Assembly (NCBI GenBank): GCA_900757615.1
Contig: CAAEON010000058.1
Coordinates: forward strand, 1 to 13,164
Origin: an uncultured Collinsella sp.
GTDB lineage: Bacteria > Actinomycetota > Coriobacteriia > Coriobacteriales > Coriobacteriaceae
DNA length: 13,164 nucleotides
Reading direction: 5' to 3'
Positions within the stretch are counted from its first letter, which is position 1, and every line of letters starts with the position of its first letter. A program made the position numbers and the translations under genes. The notes beneath the pieces were generated by a model. It was not told the origin of the DNA. It saw only the letters and a list, made by a program, of their open reading frames with translations, and searched no databases. Positions 1-5,955 of this stretch are shown in pieces.

Positions 1-53
1 GATTGCAAGCGGTCGGCGGGGCCATTGTGGCTCTTGACAGCGGATTGGGTCAT
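1..53 (-). CDS. Possible 5' end of an unidentified gene, cut by the window edge
   Basis: An ATG at 53-51 on the minus strand opens a frame that stays open to the window edge and begins MTQSAVKSHNGPADRLQ. About three quarters of its codons end in G or C, as in the recognised genes. It would be the next gene after lysS in the same direction. No convincing Shine-Dalgarno sequence precedes the ATG; a GGCGGG stretch from the neighbouring hairpin is the closest. Seventeen residues are too few to name a family, and the stretch could be non-coding. Confidence 0.3.
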   Translation of the reverse strand, partial: MTQSAVKSHNGPADRLQ

Positions 54-61
54 ATGAGCGA

Positions 62-160
62 AAGCCCGCCAGAGCGAGCAAGGTGCCTTGAAACGAGGCG
101 GCATTGACCTTTTGGTCATGCCGCCGAAGTTGAAAGGCAGATTGCCGCTCTGGCGGGCTT
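62..160. repeat. 99-base near-perfect inverted repeat (long hairpin)
   Basis: Two arms of about 48 bases (62-109 and 114-160) are inverted copies separated by TTTT. The outer 15 bases (AAGCCCGCCAGAGCG and its complement at 146-160) match perfectly. The inner part (GGCGGCATTGACC against GGTCATGCCGCC) matches apart from one bulged base. The middle is about two thirds paired. RNA from either strand would fold into one long hairpin. On the minus strand it ends in only three T residues, so it is a poor intrinsic terminator. It could be a MITE- or REPIN-like mobile repeat. Confidence 0.75.
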
Positions 161-172
161 GCAGCGTCAACT

Positions 173-202
173 GGTTACGCGGGTTGGTAAACCCGCGTAA
201 CC
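173..202. repeat. Perfect palindrome just after the lysS stop codon
   Basis: GGTTACGCGGGTT (173-185) and its exact complement (190-202) flank a 4-base loop. The palindrome begins two bases past the lysS TAG stop. It has the same core as the palindrome after dtd at 4691-4718. It probably marks the 3' end of the lysS transcript, but no T-tract follows, so it is not a standard intrinsic terminator. It may protect the mRNA 3' end, bind a protein or belong to a dispersed repeat family. Confidence 0.7.
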
Positions 203-204
203 CC

Positions 205-2169
205 CTAGTACATCTTTGCGCCGGCGGGGATGGAGGCGTCGAGCTGGATCAGGTTGAGACGCTCCTCGCCCTCTTCCTCGTGGACAGCGCTGATCAGCAT
301 GCCGCAGCTGGGAATACCCATCATCTTGCGCGGAGGCAGGTTGGTGATGGCGAGCAAGGTCTTGCCGACCAGGTCCTCGGGCTCGTAATAAGCGTGAATA
401 CCGGAGAGGATGGTGCGGTCGGTGCCGGTACCGTCATCGAGCGTAAAGTTCAGCAGTTTCTTGGACTTCTTGACGGCCTCGCATGCCTTGACCTTCACAG
501 CGCGGAAATCGCTCTTGGAGAAGGTATCAAAGTCGACGAACTCCTCGAACAGCGGCTCAACGGCAATCTTGGAGTAATCGAGCGTGGGCTTAAGCGACTT
601 AACGAACGGGCTCGCGGCGTTGCCGGCCTCGGCAGCCTTGGCGGCAGCGGCACCGGACTGGAAACCCTTCTCGGGCTTCATGTGCGGGAACAGCAGCACG
701 TCGCGAATAGAAGCCTGGTTAGTAAGCAGCATGACCACGCGGTCGATGCCGATGCCGATGCCGCCCGCGGGAGGCATACCGTACTCGAGGGCGCGCACGT
801 AGTCCTCGTCATACTCCATGGCCTCGTCGTCGCCGCCGGCCTTCTCGGCCATCTGGGCAGCAAAGCGCTCAGCCTGGTCGACCGGGTCGTTGAGCTCGGA
901 GAACGCGTTGGCGTACTCGTGGCCGGCGATAACCAGCTCAAAGCGGTGCGTCAGGCGCGGGTCGTCCTCAAAGCGCTTGGCAAGCGGGCTGACCTCGATG
1001 GGGTAATCGCACACGAACGTGGGGTTGACGATGGTGTCCTCGCCCAGCTCATCGTAAATCTCGGCGATGATCTTGCCAGCAGTCCACTCGGGCTTGATCT
1101 CCAGGCCCTTCTCGCGCGCGGCGGCAGCAAGCTCCTCGACCGGCGTGTCGATGGTGACCTGCTTGCCGAGCACGTCGGAAACGATGTCGGTCATGGGACG
1201 GCTGGCCCACTCACCAGAAAGGTCGATGGTCTGGCCCTGGTACTCGATGACCTCGGGGTTGCCGATGGCCTTGTTAGCCGCCTTAATGACACCCTGGGCG
1301 AGTGCCTTCATGCCCTCGAGGTCGGAGAAGGCACGGTAGGCCTCCATCGTGGTGAACTCGGGGTTGTGGGTAAGGTCCATGCCCTCGTTACGGAAGATGC
1401 GGCCGATCTCGAACACACGCTCAAAACCACCGACGATGCAGCGCTTGAGGTGCAGCTCGGTGGCAATACGCAGGTAGCACTCCTGATCGAGCGCGTTGAA
1501 GTGGGTAATGAACGGCTTGGCCGTGGCACCACCCTGGATGGTCTGCAGGATGGGCGTCTCGACCTCCATGTAGCCGTCGGACTCCATAAAGCGACGGAAG
1601 GTGGAGAGAATCTGCGAACGCTTACGGAAGGTCTCGCGAACGTCGTCGTTGGCGATCAGGTCGACATAGCGCTGGCGATAGCGGGTCTCCTTGTCGGAAA
1701 GACCGTGGAATTTCTCGGGCAGCGGACGAACGGCCTTAGCAAGCAGGGTCGCGCTCTTAGGGGCAACGGAAAGCTGGCCACGCTGGGTGCGCACGACCAC
1801 GCCGGTCACACCCAGGATGTCGCCCAGGTCGAGGGCCTTGAGCGTACTCCAGGCAGCCTCGTCCATGTCGTTGATGCGGCAGAACAGCTGAATCTCGGCA
1901 GTCGCATCGCGCACGACAATGAACATGATCTTGCCCTGACCGCGCTTGGCGACCACGCGGCCGGCGATCTTCACGACGTCCTCGGTGTCCTCGCCATCGG
2001 CAAGCTCGGCGTACTTAGCCTCGATATCGGCGACGTAGTCCTCAAGCTCAGAGTGCTCGGGATAGGGGTTCTGGCCCGCCTCGAACAGGGCGGCGCGCTT
2101 GGCCAGGCGGGTGGCGCGCTCGTCGTTGAGCGTCGATGCCTGATCGGCGGCGTTCTGGTTCTCTGCCAT
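205..2169 (-). CDS. lysS: Lysyl-tRNA synthetase (class II) with fused C-terminal tRNA-binding domain
   Basis: This cytoplasmic enzyme charges tRNA-Lys with lysine using ATP. Visible parts in order: an N-terminal helix; an OB-fold anticodon-binding domain (about 65-145); class II motif 1 around 190-208 (GYMEVETPIL); motif 2 at 259-278 (FRNEGMDLTHNPEF, with R260 and E262); motif 3 at 469-482 (GGIGIGIDRVVML, with R477). After a low-complexity Ala/Gly linker (505-520) comes a second OB-fold, about 545-652, of the Trbp111/MetRS C-terminal type (FSKSDFRAVKV, LPPRKMMGIPSCGMLIS). Usual bacterial LysRS is near 500 residues; the 654 here are explained by this addition. The ATG is supported by GAGGAG seven bases upstream. 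It follows greA after a terminator-like hairpin, and a palindrome follows its TAG stop. Identity is secure; the effect of the extra domain on tRNA affinity is inferred from MetRS and Trbp111. Confidence 0.97.
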   Translation of the reverse strand: MAENQNAADQASTLNDERATRLAKRAALFEAGQNPYPEHSELEDYVADIEAKYAELADGEDTEDVVKIAGRVVAKRGQGKIMFIVVRDATAEIQLFCRINDMDEAAWSTLKALDLGDILGVTGVVVRTQRGQLSVAPKSATLLAKAVRPLPEKFHGLSDKETRYRQRYVDLIANDDVRETFRKRSQILSTFRRFMESDGYMEVETPILQTIQGGATAKPFITHFNALDQECYLRIATELHLKRCIVGGFERVFEIGRIFRNEGMDLTHNPEFTTMEAYRAFSDLEGMKALAQGVIKAANKAIGNPEVIEYQGQTIDLSGEWASRPMTDIVSDVLGKQVTIDTPVEELAAAAREKGLEIKPEWTAGKIIAEIYDELGEDTIVNPTFVCDYPIEVSPLAKRFEDDPRLTHRFELVIAGHEYANAFSELNDPVDQAERFAAQMAEKAGGDDEAMEYDEDYVRALEYGMPPAGGIGIGIDRVVMLLTNQASIRDVLLFPHMKPEKGFQSGAAAAKAAEAGNAASPFVKSLKPTLDYSKIAVEPLFEEFVDFDTFSKSDFRAVKVKACEAVKKSKKLLNFTLDDGTGTDRTILSGIHAYYEPEDLVGKTLLAITNLPPRKMMGIPSCGMLISAVHEEEGEERLNLIQLDASIPAGAKMY

Positions 2170-2187
2170 AAGTTAGCTCCTCAAACT

Positions 2188-2220
2188 AAAACGCTCCCCA
2201 GGATTCGGTCCCAGGGAGCG
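2188..2220 (-). terminator. Terminator-like hairpin after greA, directly ahead of lysS
   Basis: On the minus strand CGCTCCCTGGGA pairs with TCCTGGGGAGCG (12 pairs, two of them wobble) around the loop CCGAA, followed by TTTTAGTTT. It lies between the greA stop and the lysS ribosome binding site, which starts about six bases beyond the T-run. It should end most greA transcripts and may act as an attenuator for lysS. Confidence 0.7.
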
Positions 2221-2222
2221 AA

Positions 2223-2251
2223 AACATACCTTTACGCGGGACCGTGGTCTA
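2223..2251 (-). promoter_or_regulatory. Candidate lysS promoter overlapping the greA stop codon
   Basis: Minus-strand TAGACC (2251-2246, 4 of 6 consensus bases, including the greA TAG) is separated by 17 bases from TATGTT (2228-2223, 4 of 6). A start near 2216 would fall inside the left arm of the terminator hairpin, so this RNA could not form the full hairpin and would escape termination. The match is moderate and the call rests on spacing and position. Confidence 0.3.
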
Positions 2252-2719
2252 GCGTGCGATCTTGGCGATGGTGTAGACGCGAGTCTTGCCGGAAGGCGTA
2301 ACGACCTCGACGGAGTCGCCCTCGCCGTGACCGATGATGGCGTGACCGACCGGAGACTCGTTGGAAATCTTGTGCTCGAGCGAGTTGGTCTCGGTGGTAC
2401 CAACGAGTGTGACTTCCATGACCTCGCCGTTGGGATCAATCAGCGAAACGGTGGAACCGATGGAGACGGTCAGATCGCCCGTGGTGGCAGCAACCTGAGC
2501 GTTGGCAAGAATGGCCTGGATCTCGGCGATACGAGCAGCATTCTGGGCCTGCTTGTCCTTGGCGGCATCGTACTCGGAGTTCTCCGAAAGGTCACCGAAC
2601 GCGCGGGCTTCCTTGATGTCCTCGACGATCTCCTTGGCGTAATCGCCCTCACGCCAAGCGAGCTCCTCGACGAGCTTCTGGCGGCCCTCAGCGGTCAGTA
2701 CGATCTGGCTTGCGTCCAT
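2249..2719 (-). CDS. greA: Transcription elongation factor GreA
   Basis: GreA enters the RNA polymerase secondary channel and stimulates cleavage of backtracked RNA. The N-terminal coiled coil (about 8-75) carries the acidic tip GDLSENSEYDAAK at 42-54, with D43 and E46 matching the catalytic D41/E44 of E. coli GreA. The C-terminal FKBP-like domain (about 83-156) has the typical ISNESPVGHAIIGHGEGD stretch at 118-135. The start is placed at 2719 because GGGGAG lies eight bases upstream of this ATG; it gives 156 residues, the normal size. An in-frame start ten codons earlier (2749) has no such site and is rejected. The gene stands alone between two terminators. A TTGACA (2760-2755, minus strand) lies upstream but lacks a good -10 partner. 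Confidence 0.96.
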   Translation of the reverse strand: MDASQIVLTAEGRQKLVEELAWREGDYAKEIVEDIKEARAFGDLSENSEYDAAKDKQAQNAARIAEIQAILANAQVAATTGDLTVSIGSTVSLIDPNGEVMEVTLVGTTETNSLEHKISNESPVGHAIIGHGEGDSVEVVTPSGKTRVYTIAKIAR

Positions 2720-2767
2720 ACGGATATCTCCCCAACTCTGATCAAACAATCAACTGTCAACAAAACG

Positions 2768-2800
2768 AAAAAGACCGGCTAGCCTGCGGGCAAGCCGGTC
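2768..2800 (-). terminator. Intrinsic terminator after tatA
   Basis: On the minus strand GACCGGCT pairs with AGCCGGTC (2773-2800), with an inner GCC/GGC extension, followed directly by TTTTT (2772-2768). It sits 25 bases past the tatA stop codon. Confidence 0.9.
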
Positions 2801-2825
2801 AGGTGCTCACCCCAAAGGGATGGGA

Positions 2826-3101
2826 CTACTCTGCGTCCGCGTCGCTGTCCTCTGCCTGCTTCTTCTTGGCAGCAGCGAGCTTGGCCTCGAGCTCGGCGAT
2901 CTCCTTGTCCTCCTCGGACTGCTCGACCACGACCTCCTCGGCCTGCTTGGTTTCGCCCTTATCGTCGCCCTCCATACCCTCGCGGATATTCTTGACGGTA
3001 GAGCCGAGGGACTTACCGAGCTTCGGCAGGTTCTTGGGCCCGAAGATAATCAGGACAACGACGAGAATAATGATGAGCTCAGGAGCCCTCAGTCCAAACA
3101 T
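2826..3101 (-). CDS. tatA: Sec-independent (twin-arginine) translocase subunit TatA
   Basis: TatA is a small membrane protein that multimerises to let folded proteins with twin-arginine signals cross the cytoplasmic membrane. In this 91-residue protein, residues 8-20 form one hydrophobic helix (ELIIILVVVLIIF), followed by the family hinge FGPKNLPKLGKSLG (20-33) and an amphipathic helix. The tail (about 45-91) is highly charged, Glu/Lys/Ala-rich and probably coiled. The ATG at 3101 is preceded by GGAGG six bases upstream. A longer open frame runs back through the tRNA-Pro gene but is not coding. tatA is monocistronic, with a clear promoter upstream and a terminator downstream; no tatC is in the window. 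TatB or TatE type cannot be wholly excluded, but the FGP hinge favours TatA. Confidence 0.93.
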   Translation of the reverse strand: MFGLRAPELIIILVVVLIIFGPKNLPKLGKSLGSTVKNIREGMEGDDKGETKQAEEVVVEQSEEDKEIAELEAKLAAAKKKQAEDSDADAE

Positions 3102-3137
3102 GTAGACCTCCACAATACAGCGAGACAAGCTCGAATG

Positions 3138-3166
3138 AGTATACCGCGGGTATCGCGGTATCACAA
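3138..3166 (-). promoter_or_regulatory. tatA promoter with an embedded palindrome
   Basis: Minus-strand TTGTGA (3166-3161) and TATACT (3143-3138) are separated by exactly 17 bases. The predicted start is about 30 bases upstream of the tatA ATG. An inverted repeat, ATACCGCG and CGCGGTAT spaced by five bases (3141-3161), fills the spacer and touches both boxes, as an operator would. Confidence 0.75.
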
Positions 3167-3174
3167 CAATAGCT

Positions 3175-3202
3175 AAAAAAAGGGACCGCAAGAAGCGGTC
3201 CC
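3175..3202 (-). terminator. Terminator of tRNA-Pro
   Basis: On the minus strand GGGACCGC pairs perfectly with GCGGTCCC (loop TTCTT), followed by seven T residues (3181-3175). It lies 11 bases past the encoded CCA end of the tRNA and ahead of the tatA promoter. Confidence 0.93.
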
Positions 3203-3213
3203 TCCTCATGCTC

Positions 3214-3290
3214 TGGTCGGGTTGACTGGATTTGAACCAGCGACCCCTGCGTCCCGAACGCAGTGCTCTACCAAACTGAGCCACAACCCG
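3214..3290 (-). tRNA. tRNA-Pro, anticodon CGG
   Basis: The 77-base cloverleaf starts CGGGTTG and ends CAACCCG-A-CCA, so the CCA is encoded. The D-arm is GCTC with GAGC. The anticodon stem CTGCG/CGCAG encloses the loop TTCGGGA with CGG at positions 34-36, reading the proline codon CCG. The T-arm is CTGG-TTCAAAT-CCAG. The acceptor stem is fully paired. A strong terminator follows directly, and no other tRNA is clustered with it. Confidence 0.97.
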
Positions 3291-3301
3291 TTATCTCGAC
3301 T

Positions 3302-3310
3302 ATAGTAACA
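3302..3310 (-). promoter_or_regulatory. Candidate extended -10 for tRNA-Pro
   Basis: The minus strand reads TG-T-TACTAT about 12 bases upstream of the mature tRNA 5' end. No good -35 box is visible at 17 bases. It lies in the 49-base gap between the ispE stop and the tRNA. The tRNA could also be co-transcribed from the veg-ispE promoter. Confidence 0.35.
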
Positions 3311-3339
3311 AAGATTTCCGTCGTGTGCTAGAGAAATTT

Positions 3340-4236
3340 TTACTTCTTTGGCACTTCGACGCGAACCGTGTTGGGAATGAGCTCCGTCGCGCAGGACCAC
3401 CAGCCGTTTTGCTGGGCAGCGCCGGCAAGCCTTTCGGCCGTGGCGGCGGTGTCGCAAATGGCAAACGAACAGGCGCCCGATCCGCACACATCTACAGCAA
3501 CGGTGCCGTCCTGCTTACGCAGCCAGTCGAGGACCGTTTGAATCTGCGGCTCCATCTGTGCGGAAATGACACCCAAGTTGTTATGGATGAGCGCATATGC
3601 CGTCTCGGCATCACCAGCACGCAAGGCAGAAGCTATCGCGCCGGGCTTGTCCGCAGGCACCGGGGCCTCGTCAAAACGTCGATAGGCCTCAATTGTCGAA
3701 ACACTTGCCTCACGCGGCTTGACCAACACGACGGGCGTTGCGGGCAGCGCGGGGTACTCAGTTGCCAGCACGTCTCCCCCACCTACGTAAAACGCAGGGC
3801 TCGCGTGCAAAAAGAAGGGGACATCAGCACCAATGCCACGCGCAATGTAATCGAGCGCGGGATCGGTGCGATCAATGCCCCAGAGCTCCGCTAAGGCGAC
3901 AATGACTGCCGCGGCGTCCGTCGAGGGACCGCCCAGACCAGCACACAGCGGAATGTGCTTCTCGATTGTCACGCAGATATTGGCCTCGCGCCCATAATGC
4001 TCGACCATAGCAACCGCAGCCCGATACGCCGTATTCTTTTGCATGGGAAAATCTGATACCGGAACCGTCTGGACGGTCAGCGCCTGTGCCGGCGTGACCG
4101 TCACGGTATCGGAAAGACCGACGGCTGCCATCAGAGAATCGACCCTGTGGTAGCCGCGGTCATCGCGCTCGGTATGAACCCCCAGGTAGAGGTTAATCTT
4201 TGCCGGCGCGGAAAGAGTCAGGGACCGATCGGTCAC
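3340..4236 (-). CDS. ispE: 4-diphosphocytidyl-2-C-methyl-D-erythritol kinase
   Basis: IspE phosphorylates CDP-methylerythritol with ATP in the non-mevalonate (MEP) isoprenoid pathway. It belongs to the GHMP kinase fold. The N-terminal APAKINLYLGV (10-20) holds the catalytic lysine K13. The ATP loop is at 96-109 (PLCAGLGGPSTDAA), and IGADVPFF (135-142) contains the catalytic aspartate D138. A glycine-rich CGSGACSF (251-258) lies near the C terminus. The loop reads GGPSTDAA where most IspE have GGGSSDAA, a mild divergence. Length (298) is normal. The start is GTG, with GAGGAG eight bases upstream inside the veg C-terminal codons; only two bases separate it from the veg stop, so the two are probably translationally coupled. 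The veg-ispE neighbourhood, also found in Bacillus subtilis, supports the assignment. Confidence 0.94.
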   Translation of the reverse strand: MTDRSLTLSAPAKINLYLGVHTERDDRGYHRVDSLMAAVGLSDTVTVTPAQALTVQTVPVSDFPMQKNTAYRAAVAMVEHYGREANICVTIEKHIPLCAGLGGPSTDAAAVIVALAELWGIDRTDPALDYIARGIGADVPFFLHASPAFYVGGGDVLATEYPALPATPVVLVKPREASVSTIEAYRRFDEAPVPADKPGAIASALRAGDAETAYALIHNNLGVISAQMEPQIQTVLDWLRKQDGTVAVDVCGSGACSFAICDTAATAERLAGAAQQNGWWSCATELIPNTVRVEVPKK

Positions 4237-4238
4237 CG

Positions 4239-4535
4239 TTAATGCTCCTCGAGCTGATTGCCGAGCGGGGTAAAGATATGCTCGCCGCTCTCGGGATCGA
4301 ACAGCTCGACCTGGCCGGTGAGGACATCGATATACTGGTAGGACTGACGCGACTTGCGGCCACGACGCTCGTCAACCTCGACAATGAAGACGGCCGGGTG
4401 GACGCTCTTGATGGTGCCCATGCGCTCGACGACGCGGGTACGGCCCATGTTGGCCTTAACCTTGACGCGATCGCCCACCATATCGGTCAGCTTCTCGTGG
4501 ATGTCGTCGACGTGATTGACTTCCATCTCTTCCAT
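4239..4535 (-). CDS. veg: Veg family protein (DUF1021)
   Basis: This small 98-residue protein resembles Bacillus subtilis Veg, which is linked there to biofilm formation and spore germination; its molecular activity is unsettled. The core VGDRVKVKANMGRTRVVERMGTI and the VFIVEVDE and SYQYIDVLTG segments look like a small beta-barrel. The C-terminal tail (about 75-98) seems longer than in B. subtilis. The start at 4535 is chosen because TGGAGG lies eight bases upstream; an earlier in-frame ATG (4559) lies before that site and is unlikely. It has its own promoter and is directly followed by ispE. In B. subtilis veg also lies just ahead of ispE, separated by sspF; here no spore gene intervenes. 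Confidence 0.87.
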   Translation of the reverse strand: MEEMEVNHVDDIHEKLTDMVGDRVKVKANMGRTRVVERMGTIKSVHPAVFIVEVDERRGRKSRQSYQYIDVLTGQVELFDPESGEHIFTPLGNQLEEH

Positions 4536-4602
4536 GAACAGGGCCTCCAGAAGGTGCAATTCAAAAAGGGGATAATACCCCTAAGATAGACAAAACTCTA
4601 AT

Positions 4603-4632
4603 ACTATAGCACCCTGCTGCCGCCATACGCAA
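4603..4632 (-). promoter_or_regulatory. veg-ispE promoter
   Basis: Minus-strand TTGCGT (4632-4627) is followed after 18 bases by TATAGT (4608-4603) with an upstream TGC, giving an extended -10. The leader is about 60 bases long. It contains a short GGGG/CCCC hairpin (about 4567-4582) followed by a run of five T (4567-4563), which could be a weak attenuator. Confidence 0.6.
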
Positions 4633-4690
4633 GTAGCTAAATAAGCCCCGTCCCAAATACATACCAGACAACAACCTCGCATGACCAGTT

Positions 4691-4718
4691 GTTACGCGGT
4701 TTAGTAAAACCGCGTAAC
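4691..4718. repeat. Perfect palindrome abutting the dtd stop codon
   Basis: GTTACGCGGTTT (4691-4702) and its complement (4707-4718) flank a 4-base loop. The palindrome starts at the first base after the dtd TAG. It is the sister of the palindrome at 173-202: both share GTTACGCGG and the loop motif TAC(C/T) in the sense direction, while one stem pair differs by a compensatory change. No T-run follows. It lies between the dtd operon end and the veg promoter and probably marks the transcript 3' end. Confidence 0.7.
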
Positions 4719-5165
4719 CTAGAGGTTGTCGGTATCGAGGACGATGGTGAATGGACCGTCGTTGACCAAGTCGACTTTCATATCGGCGCCAAAGATACCG
4801 TGCGCCACGTTTTCGACATCTTGGCGGACGAGCGTCAGGAAGTACTCGTAGAGCTCGTTGGCGACATCGGGGGCGCCGGCATCCGTAAACGACGGACGGC
4901 GGCCGTGGCGGCAGTCGGCAAACAGCGTGAACTGCGACACCACGAGTACCTCGCCGTCGACATCGGCAAGTGCCAGGTTGGTCTTGCCGTTCTCGTCCTC
5001 GTTGATACGCAGCCCGCGGAGCTTGCCCCACAGCTTGTCGGCCTCGGCACGCGTATCGCCATGGCCCACACCCAGCAGCACCAGGTAGCCGCGTCCAATA
5101 CGACCCACGCACTCACCGTCGACCGTCACGCCGGCGTTGAGCACGCGCTGCACCACCGCGCGCAC
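4719..5165 (-). CDS. dtd: D-aminoacyl-tRNA deacylase
   Basis: DTD removes D-amino acids (and glycine from tRNA-Ala) from mischarged tRNAs, a proofreading step in trans. The 148 residues match the family length. The two signature motifs are present: SQFTLFAD (77-84, SQxT) and NDGPFT (135-140) with the Gly-cisPro pair that rejects L-amino acids. The start is GTG, with GAGGAG six bases upstream; it begins three bases after the rdgB stop, so the two are in one operon and probably coupled. Its neighbourhood with glutamate racemase, which makes D-Glu, fits a role in guarding translation against D-amino acids, but that link is inference. Confidence 0.95.
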   Translation of the reverse strand: MRAVVQRVLNAGVTVDGECVGRIGRGYLVLLGVGHGDTRAEADKLWGKLRGLRINEDENGKTNLALADVDGEVLVVSQFTLFADCRHGRRPSFTDAGAPDVANELYEYFLTLVRQDVENVAHGIFGADMKVDLVNDGPFTIVLDTDNL

Positions 5166-5168
5166 GGC

Positions 5169-5810
5169 CTACTCCTCGCCCGTCAGTTTGGCGGATAGGT
5201 GCTCGAGCGCATGGAATCGATGGCTGATGGCGTTCTTCTCGTCCGCCGTCAGCTCAGCCATGGTCTTGCCCGGCGTGTCGACCGGCAGGAACAGCGGGTC
5301 GTAGCCAAAGCCGTGATCGCCGCGGCCCTCGTGTGCGATAGTGCCCTCGCAGGCGCCCTCACCATAGGTGACCAAACCGTCCGTGTCGATGAGCGCGACG
5401 ACGCTCATAAAGCGCGCAGTGCGGTCCTCGTCGGCCACGCCCTCCAGATTCACGAGAAGCTTGGCGTTGTTGGCGGCATCGTCTCCGTGCACGCCCGCAT
5501 AGCGCGCGCTATACACGCCGGGTTCGCCGTCCAGCGCGTCGACGACCAGGCCGGAATCGTCGGCAATGGCCATAAGACCCGTCTCTTCGACGGCAGCTTG
5601 GGCCTTGATGATGGCGTTCTCCAAAAACGTCGTGCCGTTTTCCTCGGGGTCCTCAAAATCGCCCAGCTGACCGAGCGCCACAAAGCGTACCTCGGGCATG
5701 ACCTTGCCCAAAATGGCCTCAATCTCGGTGAGCTTATGGGCGTTGCCGGTTGCCACGACGATGGTCGCCGCCGGGTCGAGGGTGTCGATGTCAATCTTCT
5801 CAAGTGCCAT
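5169..5810 (-). CDS. rdgB: Non-canonical purine NTP pyrophosphatase (RdgB/HAM1 family)
   Basis: The enzyme hydrolyses XTP, ITP and dITP to monophosphates, keeping deaminated purines out of nucleic acids. Family motifs in order: VVATGNAHKLTEIEAIL (18-34, substrate loop), ENAIIKA (64-70), ADDSGLVVDAL (83-93, catalytic acidic residues), GVYSARYAG (98-106), GFGYDPLF (167-174) and SHR (196-198). Length 213 is normal, with about 15 extra N-terminal residues before the first strand. ATG at 5810 has AAGGAGG six bases upstream. It lies between rph and dtd; the rph-to-rdgB gap of 143 bases contains a hairpin element but no strong promoter, although a TGCTATAGA extended -10-like site lies close to the ribosome binding site. 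Confidence 0.95.
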   Translation of the reverse strand: MALEKIDIDTLDPAATIVVATGNAHKLTEIEAILGKVMPEVRFVALGQLGDFEDPEENGTTFLENAIIKAQAAVEETGLMAIADDSGLVVDALDGEPGVYSARYAGVHGDDAANNAKLLVNLEGVADEDRTARFMSVVALIDTDGLVTYGEGACEGTIAHEGRGDHGFGYDPLFLPVDTPGKTMAELTADEKNAISHRFHALEHLSAKLTGEE

Positions 5811-5918
5811 AGCTGGCCTCCTTGTCTCTATAGCAATGCCGCGCCGAGGGCGACGAGGGCCCCTGCCTCCCCCCTCTCAATCAACGGCAGTCTTGTGTCT
5901 AGACGTCTCCGCAGATAA

Positions 5919-5955
5919 AACCTACCAAAATAAACCTGTCCCTTTTTGGCAGGTT
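5919..5955. repeat. REP-like hairpin overlapping the rph stop codon
   Basis: Arms AACCTACCAAAA (5919-5930) and TTTTGGCAGGTT (5944-5955) are complementary except for one position that becomes G-U in minus-strand RNA. They flank a 13-base loop containing the complement of GGGACAGGTTTA. The right arm includes the last two bases of the rph TAA stop. On the minus strand TTTTATC follows, so it may also terminate rph transcripts. From memory, the GGGACAGGTTTATTTT core resembles repeats common near REP-associated tyrosine transposases; no such transposase is in the window. Confidence 0.6.

Noticed and set aside
88..2301. Long plus-strand open frame of 737 codons
   Set aside because: It is antisense to lysS, whose motifs, length and ribosome binding site are clear. 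Long antisense frames are common in GC-rich DNA.
3102..3284. Upstream extension of tatA by 61 codons
   Set aside because: It would run through tRNA-Pro, its terminator and the tatA promoter. The ATG at 3101 has a good ribosome binding site and fits the family.
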